This document shows, one piece after another, positions 24,796 through 32,589 of a stretch of DNA of 32,589 nucleotides (within the stretch, counting starts at the first letter, position 1; the number at the start of each line of letters is the position of its first letter). Where the stretch lies: positions 1-32,589 of the forward strand of contig NZ_JADGHZ010000025.1 in assembly GCF_019683595.1 (NCBI RefSeq), in the 5' to 3' direction. Made by a program: the position numbers and the translations under genes. This DNA is from Sphaerobacter sp. (GTDB taxonomy: Bacteria; Chloroflexota; Chloroflexia; Thermomicrobiales; Thermomicrobiaceae). The notes under the pieces are model-generated. The model worked only from the letters and a program-made list of their open reading frames with translations. It had not been told where the DNA came from and did no database searches.

Positions 24796-26460
24796 CTACA
24801 GGCTGCTCAGGTAGCGATGGACGAAATGGACCGCCATTGCCCCCTCGCCGGTCGCTGACGCGATCCGCTTGATCGACTGGTGCCGGATGTCTCCCGCGGC
24901 GAACACCCCTGGGACGTTCGTCTCCAGCAGGTACGGCTGTCGCTTCAGCGGCCAGCGCGCCGCGCCGTTGCGCGCCCCCTTGAGGTCCGGTCCTGTCAGA
25001 ACGAACCCCGCATCGTCGAGTGCCACCAAGTCCCCCATCCAATCCGTGAACGGCTTGGCGCCGATGAAGATAAACAGGTCATTCGCCGGGACGGTCCGCT
25101 CCTCCCCGGTCTGTGCGTCCGCAAGACGCAGCCCTTCGAGGCGCGTCTCGCCCAGCGCCTCGCCCACCGTGGTGCGGAACCACACCTGGATGTTCGGAAT
25201 CTCTGCGATGCGATCAACCAGGTACTGGGACATACCCGACTTGGGCAGCGAGTCGCCGCGCACCAGGAGCGTCACGCAGCGGGCAAACCGTGCGAAGTAC
25301 ACGGCCGCCTGGCCGGCCGAGTTGCCGCCGCCGACGATGAAGACATCCTCGTCCTTGGCCGCCATCGCCTCCGACAGCGCGCCGCCGTAGTAGATGCCCT
25401 TGCCGTGCAACCGGTCGACACCGGGTGCCTCCAGCCGGCGGTACGACACCCCGGCCGCGATCAGCAGCGCGTGGCAACTGATCTCGCCACCGCTCGCGGT
25501 CCGCACGATGCGGTACTGCCCCTCCAGCCGGAAACCGGTCACTTCGGCATTGAGGATCTCGGCCCCGAAACGCCGTGCCTGGGCGACGGCCCGGCGTGCC
25601 AGATCGGACCCGCTGAGACCCGCGGGAAAGCCCAGGTAGTTTTCGATCCGCGAGCTGGTTCCGGCCTGCCCGCCTGGAGCGTGGCGCTCGATGAGAAGGA
25701 TGCGCAGTCCCTCAGATGCGCCATACACCGCCGCCGCAAGCCCGGCCGGTCCGCCCCCGACGATGATGAGGTCGTAGAAGGGCAGGGCGGCCTGCACCGT
25801 GAGCCCGATCCGCGCGGCCACTTGCTGCTGGCTCGGCTGTTCGAGCGTGGTGCCATCCGGCAGGATGACGACCGGCAGGCGCGTCAGGTCGAGCCGGGTC
25901 TGGCTGGCCAGCTCCCGCGCTTCCGGGTTGCTCTCGACGTCGAGCCACCGGTAGGGCACCAGATTCCGCGCCAGGAAATCCTTGAGCTCGAAGGTCTCGA
26001 CCGACCACCGGTGACCGATGAGCCGGACCCCCTCGAACGGCGGTGACCAGTTCGCCATCCAGTCGTCCAGCACCTCATCGACGACCGGGTAGAGCCGCTC
26101 GTCGGGTGGATCCCACGGCTTGAGCAGGTAGTGGTCGATCTGCACGTCATTGATCGCCCGGATCGCCGCCTCGGTGTCGGCGTACGCCGTCAGGAGGACC
26201 CGCTTGACATCCGGGTAGATCTGGATCGCCTCGGTGAGGAACTCGATCCCGGTCATGCCGGGCATCCGCTGGTCGACGATCAGCAGCGCGAGCGGCGCAT
26301 TGCGCAGGCGCAGTCGTCGCACCGCGTCGAGCGCTTCCGCACCGGACTCCGCGCGCAGGATCCGGTAATGTTCGCCGTACCGCGCTCGGAGGTCACGCGC
26401 GACCGCGGCGAGGACGCTTGGCTCGTCATCGACGATGAGTATGGCGGGCTGGTCGGCCAT
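24796..26460 (-). CDS. Response regulator - glutaredoxin-like - thioredoxin-reductase-like fusion without CxxC
   Basis: The 554-residue protein has three parts. A receiver domain (about 5-125) has DD11-12, phosphoacceptor Asp63 (LLIVDQRMPG) and Lys114. A glutaredoxin/thioredoxin-like domain (about 143-222) contains KDFLARNLVPYRWLDVE and LPVVILPDGT. An FAD/NAD(P)H reductase domain has GGGPAG (235-240), GGQAGTSSRIENYLGFP, GGGNSAG (377-383) and the C-terminal GVFAAGDIR. The redox CATC of thioredoxin reductase is replaced (GIYYGGALSEA, about 355-365). The glutaredoxin-like domain also has no Cys pair. It may transfer electrons without a disulfide or act as a sensor. Start ATG 26460 follows GGAGGAA at about 6 nt. 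The kinase gene begins 2 nt after its stop, suggesting a cognate pair. Confidence 0.92.
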   Translation of the reverse strand: MADQPAILIVDDEPSVLAAVARDLRARYGEHYRILRAESGAEALDAVRRLRLRNAPLALLIVDQRMPGMTGIEFLTEAIQIYPDVKRVLLTAYADTEAAIRAINDVQIDHYLLKPWDPPDERLYPVVDEVLDDWMANWSPPFEGVRLIGHRWSVETFELKDFLARNLVPYRWLDVESNPEARELASQTRLDLTRLPVVILPDGTTLEQPSQQQVAARIGLTVQAALPFYDLIIVGGGPAGLAAAVYGASEGLRILLIERHAPGGQAGTSSRIENYLGFPAGLSGSDLARRAVAQARRFGAEILNAEVTGFRLEGQYRIVRTASGGEISCHALLIAAGVSYRRLEAPGVDRLHGKGIYYGGALSEAMAAKDEDVFIVGGGNSAGQAAVYFARFARCVTLLVRGDSLPKSGMSQYLVDRIAEIPNIQVWFRTTVGEALGETRLEGLRLADAQTGEERTVPANDLFIFIGAKPFTDWMGDLVALDDAGFVLTGPDLKGARNGAARWPLKRQPYLLETNVPGVFAAGDIRHQSIKRIASATGEGAMAVHFVHRYLSSL

Positions 26461-26968
26461 CCTGTTCCTCCGTCGTCCGCACGGATCTCGCATCCCAGCC
26501 GGAGCGCCTCTGACGACTCCGAGCGCGCCCGCTTCCCGTTGCCGGGGCACCCATCGTCCGCGTCCGCTGCCGGACATGACGCCGAGGCGCTTCCCTGCAC
26601 CCGACGATAGTCCAGCCCGCGTCTCCCGCCACCGTGAGCATTACCTGTTTCACTCCTACGCAGGGGTCCCAACTCGGTCCGCCGGGCGCAGGTCACCCCG
26701 CTGCCTGAGACCGAATGCGGTCGAACCCCATTCGCGTTGGCCGTCATCCTGAGCGGAGCCGTCCGCGGCGGGGGCCGCGGGTGGCGCAGCGAAGGATCTC
26801 GCGTCGGAACTCAATCAACGTAGAGATCCTTCGACCCGGACGGAGCCTCCGGGTCCGACTGAACGACGCACCGTCTCCGCTCAGAATGACATCCGCACCA
26901 CCGTGCAGGCGGGACACACAACCCACCCCAGGCGTCTGCGGGCCGTGATACGTCGGACAGCGTGGACG
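26461..26968. other. 508-bp intergenic region
   Basis: No gene is supported on either strand. It holds the upstream region of the receiver/reductase fusion gene, an inverted repeat (26743-26890), and the 3' flank of the large LuxR-type regulator. No clear promoter pair was found upstream of the fusion gene. Confidence 0.6.
26743..26890. repeat. 148-bp inverted repeat of the 'ATCCTGAGCG...GAAGGATCT' type
   Basis: The outer arms 26743-26758 and 26875-26890 pair at 15 of 16 positions. The inner arms 26790-26800 and 26823-26833 pair 11 of 11 (cgaaggatctc/gagatccttcg). A further 8-bp hairpin (gacccgga/tccgggtc) lies inside the right half. Such elements are dispersed in intergenic regions of many environmental bacterial genomes; this is from recollection, not a search. 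No coding content. Confidence 0.8.
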
Positions 26969-29900
26969 CTATCGCACCAGCCCGTACTTGTGGGCGAAGG
27001 AGGTCGCAGCCGTGCGGGAGGAGATGCCGAGCTTGTTGTAGATCGACTGGAGGTGACCGCCCACCGTGCGGGGGCTGATCGAGAGCCGCACGGCAACCTC
27101 GGCGTCCGTCAGCCCCTCGGCGACGAGGCGGAGGACCTCGATCTCGCGAGCGGAAAGCCCGCCCGGCACGGCCGTGGGGCGTGGCTCCAGGTTGTCGATC
27201 ACAGCAAGCAGCGGCTTGGCCCCGAGCGCCTCGGCCGTCGCACGCGCTGCGGCGAGCAACCCACCGGCTTCGTGACCGCGGCCGGAGGCGATCAGCAGTT
27301 CCGCGTGGGTGACCTGAACGAGCGCCAGCGAATACGGCGCTTCAAACGACGCTGCCAGCCGCTCCGCTCCGACGAGGTGCTGGCGCGCTGCCGCGAAGTC
27401 CCGCCGCAGAGTCGCCAGGCGCGCCAGCGTCCGATGCGCGGTGAGCATCGCCAGCGGCTGACGTGGGTTGCTCGCGTGCCGCAGCCCTTCGCGCTGACAC
27501 TGCCAGGCGCGATCCAGATCCCCCTGCGCCGCGTAGTACCGTGCCCAGAGGTGGTCCGGAGTAGCCCGGCCCACTTCGATGTCGCTCCAGTCCAGCCAGC
27601 GCTCCAGCGCCAGAATCCACCGCCGCGCCCAATCGAGGTCGCCGTCGTCAAGAGCCAGCTCGGCGGCGACGCCGATCAGGCGCAGGCCGAAGGGGAAGTG
27701 GCTCAGCGGCGGCTCGGTGTCGGGGCCGTCGGGCAGCGCTTCGGCGATGCGCGCCCACGCGCGGGACGAGTCCCCCTGGCGCCGGTCGAGATCGGCCAGA
27801 ATCCGCCGCATGCCGAGCGGCTGGGCATTGGCACCCAGGAACGCCGTGGCGCTGGCACGCGCCTCGTCCCAGCGTCCTTCGAGCAAGAGCGAGTCGATCA
27901 TCGTCGGGAGGGAGCCCGGCGGGACGAGCGCTCCGAAGACCGAGTGACGCCACGCCCGCGCCGCCTCATCCAGCATCCGGCGCCGCTCTTCGACACGATC
28001 CGGATAGTAGACCTGAAGCACCAGATCGAGCTCCCAGTCATAGGTCGCCCCGACCATGTGGTACGCCTCTGTCTGCCGGAAGTAGGTGCGAGCCTGGTCG
28101 AAGGCCGCCCTCGCCTCGCTCGGCCGGCCCAGCCCGCCGTGCGCCAGCCCGATGGCAAAGTAGGCCGTGCCGTGCTCGCGGGGATCGGCCAAAGGCGACT
28201 CCGCCAGGAACCGCTCGGCCTGTTCCAGCGCCGGGCCGTAGGCGCCATAGTGTGCGAGGAGTTGCGCGTACGTGGCGCGGCTGACCGCGTAGGCGAGCGG
28301 CGTGCCTGCCAGGGCATGTCGGGTCGACTCCGGCAATCCCTCGATGCCCCGCCAACTTTCACGCAGCGCGGCGTACGTGTTCTGCGCGGCATACGTGCGC
28401 ACCCGGGCGTTGCAATAGGGAATGATGGTCCGCAGCTCCTCGTCGCCAACCTCATTGGCGATGCGCTGGGCGGTGTCGAGGTACGCGATCGCTCGCTGCG
28501 GGTCCGTGAAGCGGTACGCCTCGGCAAGCTCACAGAGGAGCCACGCACGCTCTCGCTTCCGGTGGTCGTCCCCTTCCAGGATCGCCAGCGCCTTCTCAAA
28601 CCGCGCAGCCGTCACCGCCAGCGCGAATGCGCCGGCCGCCCGCCGTCCCGACGCGATCAACCACTCGGCCGCCCGCGGGTCGCCGGCCTCCGAGAAATGC
28701 CGTGCCACCACGTCCGGATCGGGGTTGGGCTCGGCGGCGAGCACCTCTGCGATCCGACGGTGCCATGACCGTCGGCGGAGCAGGATCATGTGCTCGTAGA
28801 GGGACTGGCGGTAGAGCTTGTGCCGGAACCGCAGCACGGGCTCCTGCGGCAGCTCGACCATCACCCGGACCGCGAGCGCCTGCTCGATCACGTCGGCCAG
28901 CGCCTCATCGCTCACCTCCGTCACCGCCTGCCAGACGTCGATGGGAACCTCCTCCCCGATAACCGCGGCGGCCTGCAACAGGTGGCGTGCTTCGGGCGCA
29001 AGACGCTCGAGCCGCTCGTCGATCAACTGGCGGAGTAACGGCGGCACCCGGACACCGCTCAGCTCACCGAGAACCCAGCCCTCGCCGGCGAGCCGCAGCA
29101 CCCCCTCATCCTCCAGCGACTGGAGCAACTCGTTGACGAAGAAGGGATTGCCTTCGGACGAGTGCAACAGGAACGTGACCAGCCGATCCTGGTCCGCCTG
29201 GGAAAGGGGATAGCGTGCCGTCACCAACTCGACGACGGCTTCCCGGTCCCACTCGCGCAGGGTGATGCGCTCGGCCTCGGTCTCGCGCAGCACATGGGGA
29301 AGGAGCCGGTAGAGTGGCTCGTTCGGCCGCAATTCGACATGCCGGTAGGTCACGACGATCAGGATCGGACGCTGACCAACCTGTCGGCCGAGGTGCCGCA
29401 GGAGGTGGATCGATTCTTCATCCGCCCAGTGCACGTCTCCGAGGAGGAGGAGCACCGGTCGGTGGCGCGAGAGTTCAGTGAAGAACGACAGGACCTGATC
29501 GTGGAGCTTCCGCCGTCCCGCGACCGCCTCGAGCGCATCCTTGACCGAGAGCGCCGGGGCGGGGACGGGCAGATTCGGCGGTGCGCGGTCAGTGCGGAAC
29601 ATTTCGAGCCACGGGCCGTAGGGCGGCGTGCCGTCCAACTCGTAGCACCGGGCGCCGATCACCTGCACGCCGGCCGCACGCGCCTCGCCCGCCAGCGTCT
29701 CGATCAACACCGACTTCCCAACGCCCGCATCCCCCGCGACCAGGACCACGCCGCCCCGCCCCTCGATCGCCGCGTGCAGCGCAGCGAGCAACCGCTCGAA
29801 CTCCACGCGGCGTCCGATGAGCTGCCGTCCGGTACTCGGGTCACCCCACACGGCGCCATGATCCGGCTCTTGGGCCGGCTCCTGGGCACGATCCAGCGCA

Positions 29901-30085
29901 GCCGAGGGTACGAAGAACTGCTCCCCGAAGCGCCCCGCACGCTTTTCGGCCGGTAGCCTGCCGTCGTGAATCCAGCGGCGGATCGTGTGCGTGGACACCC
30001 CGAAGTGGCGGGCAACGGCGGGCAGGGTCAGCCATTCGCTGCCGTCGAAATCCGTGGAACCGGGCGCGTATCCTCCGTCGCTCAT
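26969..30085 (-). CDS. Large ATPase-TPR transcriptional regulator with HTH domains at both ends
   Basis: The 1038-residue protein begins with a MerR/excisionase-like HTH (about 18-63: LTLPAVARHFGVSTHTIRRWIHDGRLPAEKRAGRFGEQFFVP). A STAND/AAA ATPase follows, with Walker A GDAGVGKS (118-125) and Walker B LLLLGDVHWAD (about 212-222). A long TPR-like region comes next, then a C-terminal LuxR HTH (about 975-1038: GGLSAREIEVLRLVAEGLTDAEVAVRLSISPRTVGGHLQSIYNKLG). The general architecture is of the MalT/LAL type, and the N-terminal HTH is an addition. The ligand and targets are unknown. ATG 30085 follows a TTG that is also possible; the ribosome site is weak. It is transcribed from a likely promoter about 50 bp upstream. 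Confidence 0.93.
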   Translation of the reverse strand: MSDGGYAPGSTDFDGSEWLTLPAVARHFGVSTHTIRRWIHDGRLPAEKRAGRFGEQFFVPSAALDRAQEPAQEPDHGAVWGDPSTGRQLIGRRVEFERLLAALHAAIEGRGGVVLVAGDAGVGKSVLIETLAGEARAAGVQVIGARCYELDGTPPYGPWLEMFRTDRAPPNLPVPAPALSVKDALEAVAGRRKLHDQVLSFFTELSRHRPVLLLLGDVHWADEESIHLLRHLGRQVGQRPILIVVTYRHVELRPNEPLYRLLPHVLRETEAERITLREWDREAVVELVTARYPLSQADQDRLVTFLLHSSEGNPFFVNELLQSLEDEGVLRLAGEGWVLGELSGVRVPPLLRQLIDERLERLAPEARHLLQAAAVIGEEVPIDVWQAVTEVSDEALADVIEQALAVRVMVELPQEPVLRFRHKLYRQSLYEHMILLRRRSWHRRIAEVLAAEPNPDPDVVARHFSEAGDPRAAEWLIASGRRAAGAFALAVTAARFEKALAILEGDDHRKRERAWLLCELAEAYRFTDPQRAIAYLDTAQRIANEVGDEELRTIIPYCNARVRTYAAQNTYAALRESWRGIEGLPESTRHALAGTPLAYAVSRATYAQLLAHYGAYGPALEQAERFLAESPLADPREHGTAYFAIGLAHGGLGRPSEARAAFDQARTYFRQTEAYHMVGATYDWELDLVLQVYYPDRVEERRRMLDEAARAWRHSVFGALVPPGSLPTMIDSLLLEGRWDEARASATAFLGANAQPLGMRRILADLDRRQGDSSRAWARIAEALPDGPDTEPPLSHFPFGLRLIGVAAELALDDGDLDWARRWILALERWLDWSDIEVGRATPDHLWARYYAAQGDLDRAWQCQREGLRHASNPRQPLAMLTAHRTLARLATLRRDFAAARQHLVGAERLAASFEAPYSLALVQVTHAELLIASGRGHEAGGLLAAARATAEALGAKPLLAVIDNLEPRPTAVPGGLSAREIEVLRLVAEGLTDAEVAVRLSISPRTVGGHLQSIYNKLGISSRTAATSFAHKYGLVR

Positions 30086-30132
30086 CAAGTCGGCCCCGGT
30101 CGTGCGGTCGGTTCGGTTCGCTGATTCTAATG

Positions 30133-30138
30133 ATTATA
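30133..30138 (-). promoter_or_regulatory. Candidate -10 box of the large regulator gene
   Basis: A consensus TATAAT occurs on the minus strand in the AT-richest stretch of the surrounding region, about 48 nt above the start codon. The -35 position has no TTGACA-like box, so another sigma factor or an activator may be needed. Confidence 0.4.
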
Positions 30139-30191
30139 CCCTGGCGATCCTCGACGAGGGGAGCGGCTCGCGTCAGGCGGCGGTAGACGCG

Positions 30192-31610
30192 CTACGACGC
30201 GTCATCCGGAATGGTCGCGAGAGCGCCTAGCGGCACCGGCTTCAACGGCACCCGCGCGTTGAAGACGCCTGCCTCGTCCGGTGCCACGCCATACCGACCT
30301 TCGAGGTAACGCCCCACCACCTGCGAACAAATCCGTCCCTGGCAGAAGCCCATCCCGCAGCGCGTGCGCCGCTTCAGCCCGTTTAGCGTGGTCACCCCGG
30401 CCGCAACTGCCTGATCGATCTGGCTCGCCGTGACCTCCTCGCAGCGGCACAGCACGGTTGTCGGCTCTACCAGGCGTGCGATCCCGGGCGGTTCGGTGTA
30501 CACCTCGTTGAGCATCCGGGCGAAGGCGCGACCCTGCCGGATCGTGCGACGGAGCGGCCGCGCCGCCCGATCATACGCCTCGGCTCCGATCACCCCCAGG
30601 TCGTATGCGATCGTCAGCCCCGCCAGCGCACCGGTGGCTTCGGCGAGGTCGGCTCCGCCGATCCCACTCACCTGCCCCGCCACATAGAACCCCGGCCGGC
30701 TGGCGCGCATCCCATCGTCGTGTGCCACGTACCAACCGCCCCGCTCCCGCGCGAAGGCGAGCGCGCACCCGGCAAGCTGCGCCAGCTCGGTGGATGCCGC
30801 AAACCCGAAGTGCAGGCAGAGCGTATCGGCCTCGAGCACCTGCCTCGTCTCCGGCACGATGTTCCACCCGGCATCCTTCTCCGCGATGACCACCTCGCGG
30901 AGTTCGCCATCGCCACGGGCTTCCACCACTGTGTAGTTGTGGAAGTACGGGACACCGGCCCGGCGGAGGGCAAGGCGGTAGTCCGCCCACTGCCGGAGGC
31001 GGCGAGGCTGGCCGACCACCGCCTGAGCGTGCCGGAGTCTGTGCGTCGGCTCCGTCAGCCCGACGCAGTCGACCACGGCGGCGACCTCACCGCCCGCCTC
31101 GACAATCTGGGTGGCAATCGCAAGGAGGAGCGGTCCGGTACCCGCGAGAACGAACCGCCGCCCCGGCAAGATACCGTCGTGGCTGAGCACGCGTTGCGCT
31201 GCTCCGGCGGTCATCACACCGGGCAGGGTCCACCCCGGAAACGCCGCGACCCGCTCGATTGCACCCGTCGCGATCAGGACGGCCGCCGCCTCCAGGACAT
31301 CCACCCGGTCGTCGGCCACGAGCGCCAGCCGATTCGGCTCGAAAAAGCCCCACACCGTCGTCCCGAGCCGCACGTCGACCTTCGACCGCTCCAGCGCGTG
31401 GAGCCGTTCGCGGCCTTGCTGGCGCAACTGGTCCAACCCACGACCGCGGCTGGACCCCGGCGCGACGCCGAAGTGCTTGTAGTACTGCCCGCCGACGTGT
31501 TCGGCTTCGTCAATGAGGATCGCCGGGACGCCGTACTCCGCGAGAGCCAGCGCGGCCGCGATCCCCGCCGGCCCAGCCCCGACGATGGCCACCGCCTGTT
31601 TCCGCGTCAT
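30192..31610 (-). CDS. FAD-dependent dehydrogenase alpha subunit with BFD-like [2Fe-2S] domain (HcnB/OoxA type)
   Basis: This 472-residue flavoprotein has an N-terminal dinucleotide-binding motif GAGPAG (11-16) and DEAEHVGGQYYKH. A second nucleotide-binding region is near 152-160 (RRFVLAGTGP). The C-terminal bacterioferritin-associated-ferredoxin-like domain has Cys388, Cys390, Cys418 and Cys423 (CRCEEV ... RCGMGFCQGRIC). This layout belongs to the alpha subunits of opine oxidases, D-hydroxyproline/proline dehydrogenases and hydrogen cyanide synthase HcnB. The substrate cannot be chosen from sequence. It starts 3 nt after the stop of the small ferredoxin-like subunit gene, within a three-gene operon cut by the window edge. 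Confidence 0.92.
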   Translation of the reverse strand: MTRKQAVAIVGAGPAGIAAALALAEYGVPAILIDEAEHVGGQYYKHFGVAPGSSRGRGLDQLRQQGRERLHALERSKVDVRLGTTVWGFFEPNRLALVADDRVDVLEAAAVLIATGAIERVAAFPGWTLPGVMTAGAAQRVLSHDGILPGRRFVLAGTGPLLLAIATQIVEAGGEVAAVVDCVGLTEPTHRLRHAQAVVGQPRRLRQWADYRLALRRAGVPYFHNYTVVEARGDGELREVVIAEKDAGWNIVPETRQVLEADTLCLHFGFAASTELAQLAGCALAFARERGGWYVAHDDGMRASRPGFYVAGQVSGIGGADLAEATGALAGLTIAYDLGVIGAEAYDRAARPLRRTIRQGRAFARMLNEVYTEPPGIARLVEPTTVLCRCEEVTASQIDQAVAAGVTTLNGLKRRTRCGMGFCQGRICSQVVGRYLEGRYGVAPDEAGVFNARVPLKPVPLGALATIPDDAS

Positions 31611-31613
31611 GGC

Positions 31614-31934
31614 TCACGACTCCGTTCGGTCCGCACGCGCGACCGCGCCGGATGTCACGACCATGCCCGGTCGTGCCGTAGTGACGCAGGCACGCCGGTT
31701 CGGCTTCCCGTCGACCGTCACCAGACACTCGTAGCAGACCCCGATGCCGCACAGCGGACCGCGTGGCTCGCCCGCGATGCGCGTCGTGCGGAGCACCCGA
31801 TGCCCACTCGCGAGTAACGCACCGAGAATCGTCGCGCCGCGGTGCGCGCGGATTTCCTGTCCGTTCCAGGAGAAGGTAAAGGTGTGCTCGTGAGCCGGTT
31901 CTTCGTGGTCACCCGCGTCGATTCGCACGCCCAT
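31614..31934 (-). CDS. Small [2Fe-2S] ferredoxin-like subunit (HcnA/OoxC type)
   Basis: The 106-residue protein has the plant-type [2Fe-2S] pattern Cys62-x4-Cys67-x2-Cys70-x12-Cys83 (PLCGIGVCYECLVTVDGKPNRRACVT). It is the electron-transfer subunit of the flanking FAD dehydrogenases. ATG 31934 follows GGAGGAGG at short spacing and is preferred to the TTG before it. Confidence 0.93.
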   Translation of the reverse strand: MGVRIDAGDHEEPAHEHTFTFSWNGQEIRAHRGATILGALLASGHRVLRTTRIAGEPRGPLCGIGVCYECLVTVDGKPNRRACVTTARPGMVVTSGAVARADRTES

Positions 31935-32015
31935 CAAACCTCCTCCAGAGCCTCTGGGTGGGCCATACTCCCGCCTCGCGAGTTGAGCGTCCGTGGCTTC
32001 CGGTTTGGCGTTGTT

Positions 32016-32589
32016 TCATGCGGCAAAGCGGTCGGGCCGAGCGGGTGTTAGATCAAACCGGGGCGTTCTCTCCAGGACCACGTCCGCCACCACTTCCCCT
32101 ACTGCTGGGCCGAGCATCATCCCGATGTCGAACCCACCCGTAGCCACCACGAATCCGCGCACCTGGTGCGTCTGGCCGAGGATCAGCATCCGGTCCGGTG
32201 TCTTGGGCCGCAAACCCGACCAGGCACGGATCACCTGGACGTGCCGCAGGTGTGGGTACATCTCGGTGATCCCCCTGGCAAAGTCCCGCATCACCGCCAG
32301 TGTCACGCGCTTTTCGAAGCCTGCGTCTTCCTGGATGCTCCCGATGATCCCGTTCGCCGCCCAGGTGCTCCGGATCGAGGGCGAAATCCCCATCACCACG
32401 CGCCGTGGCAAGCAGGTCAGCGGCTCGGTGACCAGAACCTGCCCGCGGATCGGGATGACCGGCGTGTGGAGCCCCACCATCGCGCTGACCTCACCCGCCC
32501 AGGCACCCGCCGCATTGACCACGGTCTCCGTCTCGATCCGCCCCCGGGTCGTCTCGACGCTGACCACCCGCCCTCCCCGGACGGTGATC
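32016..32589 (-). CDS. FAD-dependent dehydrogenase beta subunit (HcnC/OoxB, DAO family), partial
   Basis: Only the C-terminal about 190 residues lie in the window; the frame is open to the right edge. Motifs VVNAAGAWAGEVSAMVGLHTPVIPIRGQVLVTEP and RAWSGLRPKTPDRMLILG, and the C-terminal GFVVATGGFDIGMMLGPAVGEVVADVVL, are typical of the DAO/glycine-sarcosine oxidase fold. It is probably the first gene of the operon seen here, with about 80 bp to the ferredoxin-like subunit gene. Exact amine or imino acid substrate unknown. Confidence 0.9.
   Translation of the reverse strand, partial: ITVRGGRVVSVETTRGRIETETVVNAAGAWAGEVSAMVGLHTPVIPIRGQVLVTEPLTCLPRRVVMGISPSIRSTWAANGIIGSIQEDAGFEKRVTLAVMRDFARGITEMYPHLRHVQVIRAWSGLRPKTPDRMLILGQTHQVRGFVVATGGFDIGMMLGPAVGEVVADVVLERTPRFDLTPARPDRFAA

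Overview
The window is high-GC bacterial DNA with dense gene packing and purine-rich ribosome binding sites. Gene content suggests an aerobic Chloroflexota of the Thermomicrobia/Sphaerobacter type. The clues are GC-rich dispersed intergenic hairpin repeats, large ATPase-TPR regulators, a GerMN/Gmad2 lipoprotein, and aromatic catabolism of an actinobacterial/proteobacterial flavour. This placement is inferred from gene content, not from a marker gene. No rRNA, tRNA, CRISPR array or transposase gene was seen.

Left part, minus strand (82-6658). In transcription order: a secreted rhodanese-like lipoprotein that lacks the catalytic Cys, then an inorganic pyrophosphatase overlapping it by ATGA. A small DUF2103-like protein, an SDR oxidoreductase, a YjbQ-family protein, an XRE regulator, an active-type thiosulfate/3-mercaptopyruvate sulfurtransferase, cysteine synthase and a GerMN lipoprotein follow. 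Divergent from the rhodanese lipoprotein is a membrane-anchored HtrA protease (6811-8004) behind a 16-codon leader ORF. A terminator and a 165-bp long inverted repeat come next. Then there is a minus-strand module of ECF sigma factor, two-TM zinc-finger anti-sigma and a SIMPL/DUF541 envelope protein. A lone NarL-type response regulator lies divergent to it.

Middle (11924-17920, minus). This is a compact 4-hydroxybenzoate/protocatechuate operon: pobA, pcaC, pcaH, pcaG, a CatI/CatJ-type 3-oxoadipate CoA-transferase pair and pcaB. Together they carry 4-hydroxybenzoate through protocatechuate, 3-carboxymuconate and 4-carboxymuconolactone to the enol-lactone, and activate 3-oxoadipate with CoA. 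The enol-lactone hydrolase (pcaD) and the thiolase (pcaF) are not in the window. A good sigma-70-type promoter lies upstream of pobA. Divergent to it is an ADP-ribosylglycohydrolase gene broken by one in-frame TGA, followed by a DinB-family gene.

Right part (19885-32589, minus). The most interesting locus is a tight three-gene cluster. It encodes a response-regulator/glutaredoxin-like/thioredoxin-reductase-like fusion, a histidine kinase with an N-terminal cyclic-nucleotide-binding domain, and a class III nucleotide cyclase fused to a STAND-type ATPase with TPRs. Key residues for cyclase activity, cAMP binding and phosphotransfer are present, but both expected redox CxxC motifs are absent from the fusion. 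Upstream of this cluster, across a repeat-bearing intergenic region, is a very large regulator with a DNA-binding domain at each end. The window ends inside a three-subunit FAD/[2Fe-2S] amine or imino-acid dehydrogenase operon of the HcnABC/opine-oxidase type.
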